A program made the translations under genes and the position numbers. 64,000 nt of DNA from positions 28,281,786 to 28,345,785 of the forward strand of contig NC_135176.1 of assembly GCF_041146795.1 (NCBI RefSeq), in the 5' to 3' direction. Below are positions 53,726-64,000 of this stretch, in pieces (the stretch's first letter is position 1; every line of letters starts with the position of its first letter). The stretch is from Maylandia zebra (taxonomy: Eukaryota > Chordata > Actinopteri > Cichliformes > Cichlidae). Under the pieces are notes generated by a model. The model had not been told where the DNA came from. It ran no database searches and saw only the letters and a program-made list of their open reading frames with translations.

Positions 53726-55635
53726 CTTTTAAAAAAATTGCAGCCCAGAGAGTAGACGACAAAGTCATAAAGAAAATGAGCTGGTAAAAAGTGATATTAT
53801 TCAACCAACCGCAGCTCTGCCAAATCTGATGCGAGTGAAATGAGTGGATAAAGTTCATCAAGTACAGTTATCTCAATAATCTCTGAATATGCCACAGGGG
53901 AAAAACTTTCTATTTAAAACGAAACCAGCCTGGTCTTTTTGGAGCAAGATTATGGTGGAAAGGGTTAACGCGAGTACCTAAACAAACTATATGTCACAGT
54001 TCTTGTTATATTTATTGCTTTTGTACTCTTGTGTTTTCAGTTCTCCTTTCTCTGTCCTTATGTTTGCCAGTTTAAGCTGCTACTTTGAAGGATAGTTTTT
54101 TATGTGGCTCTTTGTATTTTTTACATCCTGGCTTTGTTTTTTCTTCCCTATTCAACCTGGGTTTTGTTTCCCAATCATTGCCTGTGTCCCTGTGTTGCTG
54201 TACTCTTTTCTTTTCTTTTGTCCTCTGTTCCTTTGGTTTTTCCCTCAGTTAGCTCTAGTGATAATATCCTACCTGCAGCACTTTTTTACTTTTTTTTCCA
54301 TTGATATCTCTTTTTTTTTTTACCCTCAGCCTTTTCGCCTCTGCATAGTCCTGCATTTGTGCAGGTTTAAGAACCGTGGGTAAATCATAAAACCACTTCT
54401 GGGGCTTCGGATATCAAACTCCAACTCTACCAACTGTATGTAAAAGGCCTTGGAAACAGGTCAAAAGAAACACACTTTCCAGCTCCAGAAACGAGACCCG
54501 ATTACAGAAAGACTTTGTCTCACAGTTTATTTGTAATCAGTGAGCAATAGCAAGACTACTGAAGAGGCTAAGAATGAAGTCAAAGTTGAAGTAATGGCTT
54601 AGAACGACTTGCAGGGCTCCACATAAGTGAGCCACTGGGAAATCAAATGAGACTACCACACTGCAGCTCTGTTTATTTTTCCAGCACCGTATTGCCTCTC
54701 CTGGGCAAAGTAAAAAAAAAAAAAAAAAAAATAGACAACACTGGGAGCTTCTCTTCCTCGGGGAGCTCATACACCCACCGGAGGGAAACTGTTTTCCTCC
54801 CAGCTTTGCCCCTTCACAACGGAAAGACAAAACAACGCGCTGGTGGGCTCCTGCCAACTCTCGCAGCTGTACCATCCTCCCAAAAGGCATAATTTCCTTC
54901 CAAAGGCCTTTCCTCTTCCTGTTTTGTGGAATTCCACCATGTTGTTTTCTATTTTTTTTTTTTAACCTCTTGTTTATTAGATGAGCAGCGATGCAATCAC
55001 AGGAGGCCTACGGAAAATATTTTTGGTTCCTAAATTGGAAGCAGACCTCAGTCACTTTTCCTCTCCTCTGTGACTGGGCATTGAGTCATAATTGACCCTG
55101 TGTTTATCATAGCGTATCACGCTGAGATCAGAACAACTCTGTTGCAAGGGGGCGGCTTCATCAAAGCAAGGGCAGCTCGCTTAGTCACTGATGAACAATC
55201 GCAAAGAAAGTGGAAAGAGAAAACAAGACTTGTCTGACCATCTGCTACAGATAAACAAAAAAGATCTTTGTGTTTCCTTCAAAGGAAATATGGAGGTTGG
55301 CCTGTAAATAATCTACACATTACTGTGAGATCACAGTTTCCAACTTTGCGTAGTTTGATAAACTCTGTGAAATGACCTGAATTCTCTGTTGGCTTAGACA
55401 TAAAAATGTCATAGGAAATACATGAATTTACAGCATTAATTGAAAGTTTCATATCATTTATCAAGCTTTCTTGAACATTTTGCACATTTCCCATCAACCG
55501 CTCTACAAGACGTGGTTAAATTTACCCCAACTTTCCAAGGGAGGGTTCAGATGTCAGGTTGTCCCAGCTCTCAAATGCATTAGAAATTTTATGTCTCAGT
55601 AACACAGTCGCAACGACCTGACAACTACTTGTTGT
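53726..55635. other. Non-coding stretch, nothing recognised
   Basis: T-rich around 54,100-54,330, an A-run at 54,711-54,730. The frames here are low-complexity (Phe-rich) and not credible genes. Confidence 0.45.
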
Positions 55636-55639
55636 TTCG

Positions 55640-56240
55640 GTATCCCCTGATTGGTCATAGGAGATTGCTGATAGTCATTGTGAAGACAGCCTAGCAGGCC
55701 TAAAACCCGGTCAGTGACTCCAGGTAATCATTAGTTATTAGAGAAAAATGTCTACTCCCTGATTGGTTAGTGAGTGGTTGCTTGCTATTGCCAGATGAAA
55801 TTGGTTGCTAGGAGGTGCTGCCCCAAAAAACTCCTTGTGGTTGCTTTGGTTGCTGGCAGATTTCTGTGGAAGATACCAACTTGTCTGCAAACACTTGGCA
55901 ACTACTTCCTGAACAGTTGTGAAAATGTGAAGATTGTGCTGCGAACTGGGAATGGAGACCGTTTGCTTACAAAGCCAAAAGTTTCACCTTTTCAAAACAT
56001 GTTGGTTTCTGTGGTAAGGCACAACTTCTGTTCTCTGTTTCCAGTTAGTGTCACACTTTTTCAAGTTTCACTGCTGCTTAGGGGTTAGTTAGCAAGCGTT
56101 TGCAAAATCGTCATAATCTTTCATGCGAACTCCAGATGACTGCGGCAATCTAGCTGCGACCAAAGCAATCATAACCACAATTTCTGTTGCAGCACCCTCT
56201 TTCTGACTTTCAGGAACCATACATATTTTTTCCCAGCGAC
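55640..56240 (+). repeat. Interspersed repeat family A, copy 5 (longest)
   Basis: Contains GAGAAAAATGTCTACTCCC, TGATTGGTTAGTGAGTGGTT, TTGGTTGCTAGGAGGTGCTG, GGAAGATACCAACTTGTCTG and AAGGCACAACTTCTG, in the same order as copy 3 at 27.8 kb and partly copy 1 at 7.4 kb. Outer ends GACTCCAGGTAATCA and similar suggest a MITE of about 0.5 kb. Confidence 0.55.
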
Positions 56241-56274
56241 CGGAGGCGTTACATTCGTCATGCTAACATTCATT

Positions 56275-57605
56275 TTTAACACATGGAAGTGTTAAAAACA
56301 GCAGTTTCTGCGGCCTGCTGGAGCGGGAGGGCTAGGTGGAGTTGGCCGTCCGACTGCGGTCTGGAGTGTGGGGCCTCCCTGCTGCTACGGAGTCGGGGTG
56401 GTCTGCCTCTCCCCACCGCAGGGAAAAGGGTAACACCACCTGGGTCTGGGTGCAGTTCCCCCCTCCAGGGGTAAGGGTACCTAGACCCGGTTTGTAGAGT
56501 ACGCTTGGGGAGTGTGATCGTGTGTACAGCGTCTCTTTATGTCTGTCTCCACGTTGGTTGAGTGTGGAGTGAGTGCATATGAGAGCATGAGGGGGGGAAT
56601 GGATGTTTGTGTCTGTGTGTGCCTGTATGTCTGTGTCTATATGTCAGGTTGGGTATCAGACACCACCTCTCTGGGGACACCTCAGGCCCTACAAGGTTTG
56701 GAGGCCTATCTCCCCCTACCACCACTTCCCCTGCTGGTGGCGGACTCCCTCAGGTGTCGGTGCGTTGGTGGTTCTTTGTGTCTGGGGGTGGGCGTCCAGG
56801 TACACACCGGCTCACTCCTTGGCGGCCGCTTATCGGGGCCTGGAGCCTGGCGCTCGCTCGGGCCCCTTCGGGGGTGGGGTGCCCCCGGCCTCTCGGCCTG
56901 GGGCTCGGTCACTCAGGCACAGCTGGCGGCCGGCGGAGCTCACGGGCGCGTCACTGCAACTCCCCCTGGCTTCTGCTCCGCGGCTGCTGAGTGAACCCTC
57001 ATCTGGGACTCTCCTCAGCTCTTACTGGGACAGTGGCACAGCTGCCCCTCTGTTGGTCTTCCATGGTTTCTTGTGTTCTGGGGGCCTCTGGATGTCTGGA
57101 GTTTTGATCTCCTCCATACCTGCCTCACACCCTGGAGGACGGGGCTGTGGCCCCCCCACACTCCCTAGCAGATCGTTACATGGAGAAACCTTTGGAATAC
57201 AAGCGCGCTGATCCACACAGGTATGCACACGGGTGTTCACTGCTCGTAGACCCAAATTACACCTTTCTTGGCTGCTACTTCGAAGCACATCTGTCCTGCG
57301 TGCTGCACAACAACATTGAATATTTAGTATTTACTGCTGTTTACACTTAGCTAGATTAATGCGATGGTGTTGTGTTTAGTATGTTGCTTTGTTTCTTTTT
57401 TTTTTGTCTTTTTTTGCTTGTCTTCTATTCTTCTCTCAACAGGTGATCCAGGAGATTTTTTTTTCTCCCCCCCTTTCTCACTGTCCCTCTCCCCTTCTGT
57501 TTTTCCTTTCCTTCCTCTTTCTTTCTCCCTTTCCTATCCCTCACTCATGTCTGTCCCGTCTGTAACATCTGAAAATAAAATATAATAAATAATAAAAACA
57601 AAGAT
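56275..57605 (+). mobile_element. GC-rich retroelement-like block with A-rich 3' tail
   Basis: Sharply GC-rich from 56,290 to 57,200 (CGGCCGGCGGAGCTCACGGG and similar), followed by a pyrimidine-rich stretch (57,360-57,540) and an end of CTGTAACATCTGAAAATAAA plus A/T-rich tail (57,560-57,600). This layout matches a common fish repeat resembling a non-LTR retrotransposon 3' region. Three overlapping frames up to 202 codons are consequences of high GC and look non-coding. Family not assigned. Confidence 0.55.
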
Positions 57606-59635
57606 CGACCAAATGGACCATTTGGCAAAGTAAATCCATTGGGTATCCTTGTTGGTCTTCAGACAACAATTCTGATGGCTAAAGAACCAAATGGGACAGG
57701 CGGGAAAAAAAACAAAAACAAAAAAACAAAAAAAACAGCAGTTTATTTAGTTCCTAAAAATGTTCACAGCCAGGTACAAAAAAGGCTTTGGGTAGTTTTT
57801 CCATTATAAAAACTGTACAATGGGTGATTTTAAAAGATAATTCATCTGTTTGGACATAGATAAGGTTTAAAGTTGGCGTTTTATTATAGTATTCTGTTAC
57901 TCAGCACCGGTTAGCAGATGTGTGGCCTGCAGCTTGCAACCCAAACTTGCTAGTGTTAGCGGATGACTTTCCAGCAAAGGCTGACTTAAGCATCTATTCT
58001 ATGTGGAAACATCCTCAGCATTCATCTGCCTGTGGCTCGGATTTTGTAGTCGTACCACCAGTTTTCAACTCAGAAATCAGGGTAGATTCTCAACTTTTTG
58101 CTGGGTTAGCTCTCTATCTTATTAAAATATGCTTACATCGCACCATGACTGGTCCAAACTAGCACTGAGGTGGCTGTGTTCCTATTTTTCTTTCTTATTG
58201 GTTCATCCTCAAGAGACTAACTCAGGAAATACTGTTTCAATCTGAAGTGTCTGCCAGTAATGATGATTCACTCCCATTTCCATCTGTTTCACATCATAAA
58301 AACATCCCTGGGAGTATCTTTTTTTTAAAGGTGAATGCCTATGTTGCCCCTTTGCAGAGATTAGCTGTGCCTTGCTCCATAAGGTCGAGCCTCATCGACT
58401 GGTAAACTGAAAGAAGATAGCAACCTATTATTCATCCACAGTAATCGCACCCCTTGCTCCCTCGCACTGCTCACTGTCCTGATTTATCATCCCCAGCCAT
58501 GGGAAAGGTCAAAGTTGACTGTCTACGTCCTGTAGCTACATGAATTGATGAGATGCTTAAATATGTCCTACATTACTTGTGCTGTGGTGTTGTAACGTTG
58601 AGAAGGGCAGGAGACAAAATGGGAGCAGGAAGCACACCCCAGGACAATGGTATCATGCATCCTGCATCTGCTGTTTGAGCACATTAACTTACTTTGAGGT
58701 CCCTCCAAGAAGATTGTTTTTGAGAGTTCAGGTGGACTCAGTTTGGGGTTTGGCTGTTTGTTTTACAAGCAGGACAAAATGTTGGGCTTTAGGCTGTGAG
58801 AGAAACAGGGAGTCGGGCCAGATTTCACATTTATTGTCCACATGCTGGCCTAAAGCTGGCTGGCACTACAATAGGATTGTTTTTTTTCCCTTAGAACATA
58901 ACCTGGATCTGTTACTAATAGTCATTATGAGTGTGGTGTTTGCCCAAAAACAGCTGCATCCAAAGTTGCCAAAAAAAGCTGAGTTATAGCACCAAAAGCA
59001 GAGGCAAAAAACAGGGAAACATCATTAATTCACGAGTGGCAACATTAAATATGATTTTCTAATATGAGGTGTAAATAACTGTGTAAAACCTTTCTATGTC
59101 GGCCCCGAGGAACATAGTCTGCAGCCATGGTGAATAAATGGCAAGAAGTGCAGTCAAATAAACTCAAGCCTGAGGAATGCTGCTTGGGCCCCAGTGATAA
59201 ATCACAGGCATTTTCAAGGAAACTCCTACCCAACCCTTTACGCCCATAATCTTTCCTACTGAGGTCTCCAACAATGAGAACAACAACTATTGTTGAGAAC
59301 AATGCAATCAGACCACCAAGCACACTGCTGCCTTTTGTGGTCTTAGTCATTTGCTCTGGGTCAGTGCTTGTAATAAGGTCAGCCGTAGGGATTGTTTAGT
59401 TTCGCAGATGTTTCATCAGACATACTTCAGGTTTCATCAGCACTTTAAGATTAATGGGATTAATAGGAAAAATGTGTTTGTAACAATTTGCTCATTATGT
59501 GGAACAATATCCGGGCCTTTCATGATATAATCAAGACAAGTATACAAATGGAGGAACTGCAGGTTTCAACATTACTGATGGCTTTGTGACAGCTCACTTC
59601 TGTCTCCTAAAATGTATGTATGCGTGGTGAAAATA
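57606..59635. other. Non-coding stretch, nothing firm recognised
   Basis: An A-rich (ACAAA)n tract is at 57,700-57,740. A minus-strand frame at 59,045-59,350 starts with a hydrophobic stretch (LGGLIALFSTIVVVLIVGDL) but shows no family match and is not called a gene. Confidence 0.4.
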
Positions 59636-59639
59636 CTGT

Positions 59640-60245
59640 GCACATGACATTTGTTGGACACTACAGAGGCGATGGACAGGCTGCCAGATAAGGTCAGGCA
59701 GTAGTCTCCAAGGACTGTGGTGTTTACAGATGACGCTGGGATCTATGGTGAGAGAGTGCAGGGTGTATCAGGGCATCTGGGATGATTTGTGACAGAAAGA
59801 TAGCAGTAAAAGTGAAAAGGAATGTTTAAAAGTTGGTGGTGAGACCTGTTATGAGTTATGGTTTGTAGACTGTGGTGCTGGAAAAAAGCATCTGGAGGTG
59901 GCAGAGCTGAAGATGCTCTTAATACCTTGGGGATGAGCAGGATGGAGAAGATTAAAAATGAGTACAACAGGGGGACAGCTCAGGCTGAGCAGTTTGGAGA
60001 AAAGGTTAGAGATGCAAGACCGAGATGGTTTGGACATATGTAGAAGAGGAAGAGAGGATATGCTGGACAATGAGCAAAGAATGGCAGGCAGGAGGAAAAG
60101 AGGAAGATCACTAAAGGAGGTTCATGGATGTAGTAAAGGGGGACATGCAGAGGGTGGTTGTGGCAGAGGAGGATGCTAGGGACGGAGTGAGATGGAGGCA
60201 GATGATCTACTGTGGCTGAAAGAGCAACTGAAAGAAGAAGAAGGA
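59640..60245 (+). mobile_element. RTE-type LINE 3' end
   Basis: Plus strand has GCGATGGACAGGCTGCCAGA, TTTACAGATGACGCTGGGAT (the FADD-type catalytic region, here FTDDA), then IKNEYNRGTAQAEQFGEKVR-like and ARPRWFGHM, and ends GATGGAGGCAGATGATCTAC with a GAAAGAAGAAG tail, as in fish RTE LINEs. Frameshifts and deletions; dead. Confidence 0.8.
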
Positions 60246-61061
60246 AGAAAGACTCTGGAGGAGGATGCTGGGGTGGATGGTGGGTGTACAAAGTTTGACT
60301 GACTCTTGGTTCCGAGTCCCATTTGTGGTTAGAATTAGACAGCAAAAACATTACACATAAAAAATGGTTGTTTGAACACCACGTTAAGATGTCACGTTCA
60401 CATCAATAAACTGTAATTACTCAATTTTGTAAGAATATTTTTCAAAAATTCTCATTTTGAATTTCATGTCGAGGATAACGGTTTATGTAGGCCTCGATTG
60501 TTGTTGTTCTCATTTCATAATGCAGGATTTTTATTTTTTTTTTAAGTGGCAGACAAGTCTGCACTGCAGGCTATCTGAGCAATCAGGCTCACAGATCTGC
60601 TGCTTGAAATAACTAATATCTAGATGACAAACTTCATAAATATCATCTAGGAAAACTTTGAGATCTTCCAGGTAATCAGCTCGAGGGACATATGGAGGAT
60701 ATGGACATCCAAGTTCAAAAAAGATGAATAAAAATGGATGTATTGAGGGATAGTTTATGAAAAAAAGGGCTGCTGTCATAAATAATAAGATACAAATAAA
60801 TAAATTAGGATAACTAGTTTACCTATCAAACCTTTAGTCTAAGGAGCTTGGAAAGAAAAGCTTCAAACTTAAAGAAGAAGTGACTCAGTGCTGTCTTTCT
60901 GAAATAAAAAGACCTTCCATGATTCACCTTCACAGATATCCGTACTTGGCCACGTGCACTAATCCTCCAACGTATGGTAGAGATGATGGCTTTTGAGCTG
61001 TGCACTCATATCAAGCTGGATGAGCTGCATGTATAATATTTATATTTATTTATTATTATTT
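60246..61061. other. Non-coding stretch with an unexplained minus-strand frame
   Basis: The minus frame at 60,531-60,779 encodes ELGCPYPPYVPRADYLEDLK then VFLDDIYEVCHLDISYFKQQ and a Cys-rich end. Composition looks protein-like, but I recognise no family and no convincing splice sites, so it is not called a gene. Confidence 0.35.
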
Positions 61062-61200
61062 TGAGGCAGCACAGTGATCAGCACTTTCGCCTCACAGTAC
61101 ATGAATGAAATGAGGCATTTCCCTCTGGGTATTCCAGCTTCCTCGAAGGTCCAAAGGCCTCAGGTGAACTGATGATGACATGATAAATAGACTGACTGTG
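61062..61200 (+). repeat. tRNA-derived SINE fragment, second copy
   Basis: GAGGCAGCACAGTGATCAGC, ACTTTCGCCTCACAG, then (after an internal deletion) CTCTGGGTATTCCAGCTTCC and GTCCAAAGGCCTCAGGTGAA. Same family as the minus-strand piece at 1.95-2.09 kb, here in plus orientation with its tRNA-like head first. Confidence 0.65.
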
Positions 61201-63007
61201 TTATCCCATCTCTGAAATAGATGCACTTTGCCTCTGTTATCATCAGTTCATCTTAAACAAACTCACACCCAAAGAAGGCGAGGACCTCACAGGACGGTCT
61301 GTTTTTGGGTTCTGGGGCACACAGACAGTCCACGCTGTGATTTCCACTACAAAGCCATGTCTGTTTTCAGTGTAATGTTGCCTCAGGGCCTGAAGATCAC
61401 AACCTTTTCATAATGTTTTTCTGACCTTTTTCCTTGTGCACAGAGACTTCCCCGAATCTTTTAATAATATTATGTTCTGTTATCTGTGAAATCCCCGAAT
61501 CCTTTCTAATTTTTCTAAAAAATAACATTGTTCATAATTTGTTAAACTACCTTCCCACTCAGGCTTTCACAGTATGATGAACCTCTCACGTCTCTAATCT
61601 TCGGAAAGACTAGTCCTCTCTCCCACTCATGCTACTGGTCTGATGCCAGTTAACCCAATCTGATGGGAGATCCTGTGATGAGTGTAGCCAATGTAGCAAC
61701 TTAAAAAAACCGTGTTGCTGACATTAAGTTAACACTTCCCAGTATTTCAGCATTTCAAGTCTTATTTATGAAACAATGCTCTAAAAACCAAGAAGCTTAA
61801 AACAACTTTATGCTCATGCTTCCTAAACACAGAGGCTGTTCCCTGAAGCGGTTTCTCAGTCAGGTGAGAAAGCAGAGCAGCGTAAACCGTGTTTTCCTGT
61901 GGGACTCTGGCACCGCTCGCCCAGCAAGGGGTCAGGATGGAGGGACGCTAAGTCAGCACGCTCCTAAACAGAGCCACATGTCTGCAGGTTGAGGCCAGCC
62001 AATCAGACTCTGCTGGGTGGACCTGAGCCCTTGAGAACCCACTGGATCATTTACAGCATGAGGAGGGAGAAAGCACCAGTGCATGGCTGGGCTCTACAAG
62101 GGAGTGTGCGGTTAGGCTTTTACAAGCGACAAACCTAAATAAACAGGAAACCTGGCTCACATGGACATCACGATGCAGTAAATAGGTTTTTATACTTGCC
62201 TGCAGGAGCAACTATAAATCCTGGAAACATTTTGGAGGCTGCCGTAGCTGTTTACAGGCCAAAAGTGAGAGGATGCATGATGGTTACGTACAGCCAAACA
62301 GGTCTCGTGTCACTCTATAAAAAAACGGTTTGCAAATGTGTTGCAGTTCAAGAGGTGGAGAATGTGTAAATGAAAAAAAGGGCTCTTGTCAAACTGTCAC
62401 TGTGTGCAAGAAATAAGATGCGAATGTTCCCAATTTTAAAGTCTGGCATTCACACTGGGAATGACACAGCTGCCCGGTATAAAATGTGTACTGCTCAGTT
62501 TCCTGAAGCACCTGTAGAGGAAAAACTGGTTTTCGCTAAGCAACAGTCTGCAGCAGTCGCTCAGCACATTCAGGTTACAGGTCAAAGGTGAGAAAGAAAA
62601 GTATGTGGAGGATATTTCTCTTTGCTTTTCCAAGCAAAGCAGTTCAACATGACAGAAAGTGCATGTGTAATTCTTTCGTTTTGTTTTGCCAGGCGGGGAA
62701 ATCCCCAAATTACCGTTTCAATAAAGCCTTGTCACAAAAGCCGTCTGGTTCTGAAGAAGTGGTGAACTAATGTGTTTTTATTGCCCACCAATTCTTAGTC
62801 ATTGCATGTGGAGGTCATCAAGCTGTCCTGATAACCTTCATTATACTTCCCTCAAAAGAGATCGGGTGGAGGTGGAGGGGTGGGCGTATTAGACTCCTCC
62901 AGCTTTAACTGAAGAAGTCTATTACAAAGTAGAATATTTAGACAGAAAACTGCATATGAAGGCACGTGCTTTGAAATTGTGAATAAAAAGCAGTAGAAAT
63001 CCTGATC
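61201..63007. other. Non-coding stretch, nothing recognised
   Basis: Slightly GC-richer near 61,840-62,100 but with no credible exon or repeat. Confidence 0.4.
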
Positions 63008-63015
63008 TGTTAGAG

Positions 63016-63239
63016 CAGGGGTGTCCAACTCCAGGCCTCGAGGGCCAGTGTCCTGCAGGTTTTAGATGTCCTTGATCCAACACAGCTGATTTAAATGGCT
63101 AGATTACCTCCTCGACATGTCTTGATGTTCTCCAGAGGCCTGGTAATGATCTAATCATGTGATTCAGGTGTGTTGACCCAGGGTGAGACCTAAAACCTGC
63201 AGGAAACCGGCCCTCGAGGCCTGGAGTTCGACACACCTG
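63016..63239. mobile_element. hAT-type MITE, both ends and target duplication intact
   Basis: Terminal inverted repeats CAGGGGTGTCCAACTCCAGG... and ...CCTGGAGTTCGACACACCTG, 224 bp in all, flanked by a perfect 8-bp direct repeat TGTTAGAG (63,008-63,015 and 63,240-63,247). The 8-bp duplication is diagnostic of hAT transposition. No transposase is inside, so it moved in trans. The inverted repeat arms extend about 45 bp. Confidence 0.92.
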
Positions 63240-63264
63240 TGTTAGAGCATTAGACTGAGCGGTG

Positions 63265-63970
63265 CGTTTTTTCTATCCAGGTTTGGTTTTACTGCTGCAG
63301 TAGTGCGTTTGGGATCATTGTCAGGCTGAAAATGGAGCTGTTGCCAATCAGATACTTTTCACGTAGATTTGCAGGGAAAATCAAAATCTTATGGTAATTT
63401 TCAGCAGCCCCAAACCATGACAGAGGCTCCACTGTGTCTCACAGACAGGTATTGTTGTAATAGGGGTGCAGGTACCTCTCCTCTGACTCTCCTCTGTACA
63501 TACTGACAATTTCAAATTTGGATTCATCGCTCCACAAGACCTGTTTGCAAATTAATATAATTTGACATACCTCAACCTTTTCTCCCCATTTCCCTTCTTT
63601 AAGAATGGCTTTTTAAGGACACGCTGCACATCATGCTTTTTGCCCTTTGGGAATCACCTTGTTGTTGCAAAAATACTTTAAAAATGTAAAACCCTGTCTG
63701 AAAAAAAATAAAAATGGGAAATTGTGTTTTTTTTAGTTCCTTGTGTGCCCTCATGTGCTTAAATGACTCATAGATCAGTGATTAGTGGCGTAACAAACAA
63801 AAAACCTTCCTCTGAAAAAGGTCATGAACAAGGCCTGGACTACAAATGAGTGAAAAGCAGCCAGTGTCCAAAAAACAAAAAAAAAACAAAAAAAACATTC
63901 AGGAAGTTTGGCTTGGACCCAAAATCTAAAGAAATAAGGTCTGTGAAGACTTTTGCACAGTACTGTATGG
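63265..63970 (-). mobile_element. Tc1-type transposase relic with TGTGCAAAAGTCTT terminus
   Basis: Minus-strand translation gives VLWSDESKFEI (about 63,512-63,545) and FQPDNDPKRT (about 63,305-63,335), the two catalytic-Asp blocks of Tc1 transposases, separated by a deleted and frameshifted middle. The right end at 63,950-63,968 reads AAGACTTTTGCACAGTACTG, the terminus shared with the 29.5-30.6 kb element. Dead. Confidence 0.8.
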
Positions 63971-64000
63971 TAAAAAAAATTAACAGTGTCTGAGTAGGTA

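Noticed and set aside
54102..54383. Phe-rich frame resembling a membrane protein
   Set aside because: It is a product of T-rich low-complexity DNA.
56603..57211. Open frame of 202 codons and two overlapping long frames
   Set aside because: All three plus-strand frames are open together, which is expected from the high GC content. The block has a retroelement-like tail and no recognisable domain.
58579..58989. Open frame of 136 codons
   Set aside because: Composition is unlike a conserved protein, no domain recognised, no credible splice context.
59045..59350. Minus-strand frame with hydrophobic N-terminus, possible small membrane protein
   Set aside because: The rest of the frame reads like translated non-coding DNA and no family is recognised.

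Overview
The window is nuclear DNA of a bony fish, most likely a percomorph teleost; a cichlid-like genome is a guess. The reasons are intron-split genes with GT-AG junctions, two vertebrate membrane-protein genes, an AT-rich background, and relics of retrotransposons and DNA transposons typical of teleosts (Tc1, hAT-type MITEs, RTE, L2 and Rex1-like LINEs, tRNA-derived SINEs). Nothing here is bacterial or plasmid-like.

Layout. (1) 1-3.4 kb: upstream flank with a dead Tc1-like transposon, a SINE fragment and an antisense RTE-type LINE piece. (2) 3,431-24,345, plus strand: mpzl1 (myelin protein zero-like 1, PZR), reconstructed as six coding exons and 265 residues: signal peptide, one V-type Ig domain, one transmembrane helix and a tail with two ITIMs. 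Its introns hold LINE and SINE relics and an intronless fragment of the kinesin gene kif21a. (3) 24.3-37.2 kb: likely mpzl1 3' UTR followed by intergenic DNA, with a near-perfect 55-bp palindrome, a perfect 30-bp-arm palindrome, a strong CTCF-type motif and a Tc1-type element. (4) 37,249-42,815, plus strand: lrrc32 (GARP), two coding exons and 640 residues, keeping both cysteines that in mammalian GARP are disulfide-linked to latent TGF-beta. (5) 43-48 kb: 3' flank and an L2-type LINE. (6) 48.3-51.6 kb: a decayed tandem array of tRNA-Tyr(GTA)-derived sequences on the minus strand, the most unusual structure seen. (7) 51.6-64 kb: gene-poor DNA with Tc1 relics, a GC-rich retroelement-like block, an RTE LINE tail, a SINE and an intact-ended hAT MITE with a perfect 8-bp target duplication.

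The two genes encode cell-surface proteins with separate roles: mpzl1 is an SHP-2-recruiting adhesion receptor, lrrc32 a docking receptor for latent TGF-beta. They lie in the same orientation but nothing in the sequence shows they work together. No new multi-gene system was found. The best leads are the tRNA-Tyr array, the kif21a retrocopy, the long palindromes, the CTCF-like site and the predicted ITIM-less mpzl1 splice form. Family assignments rest on recognised motifs recalled from memory; no database search was run.
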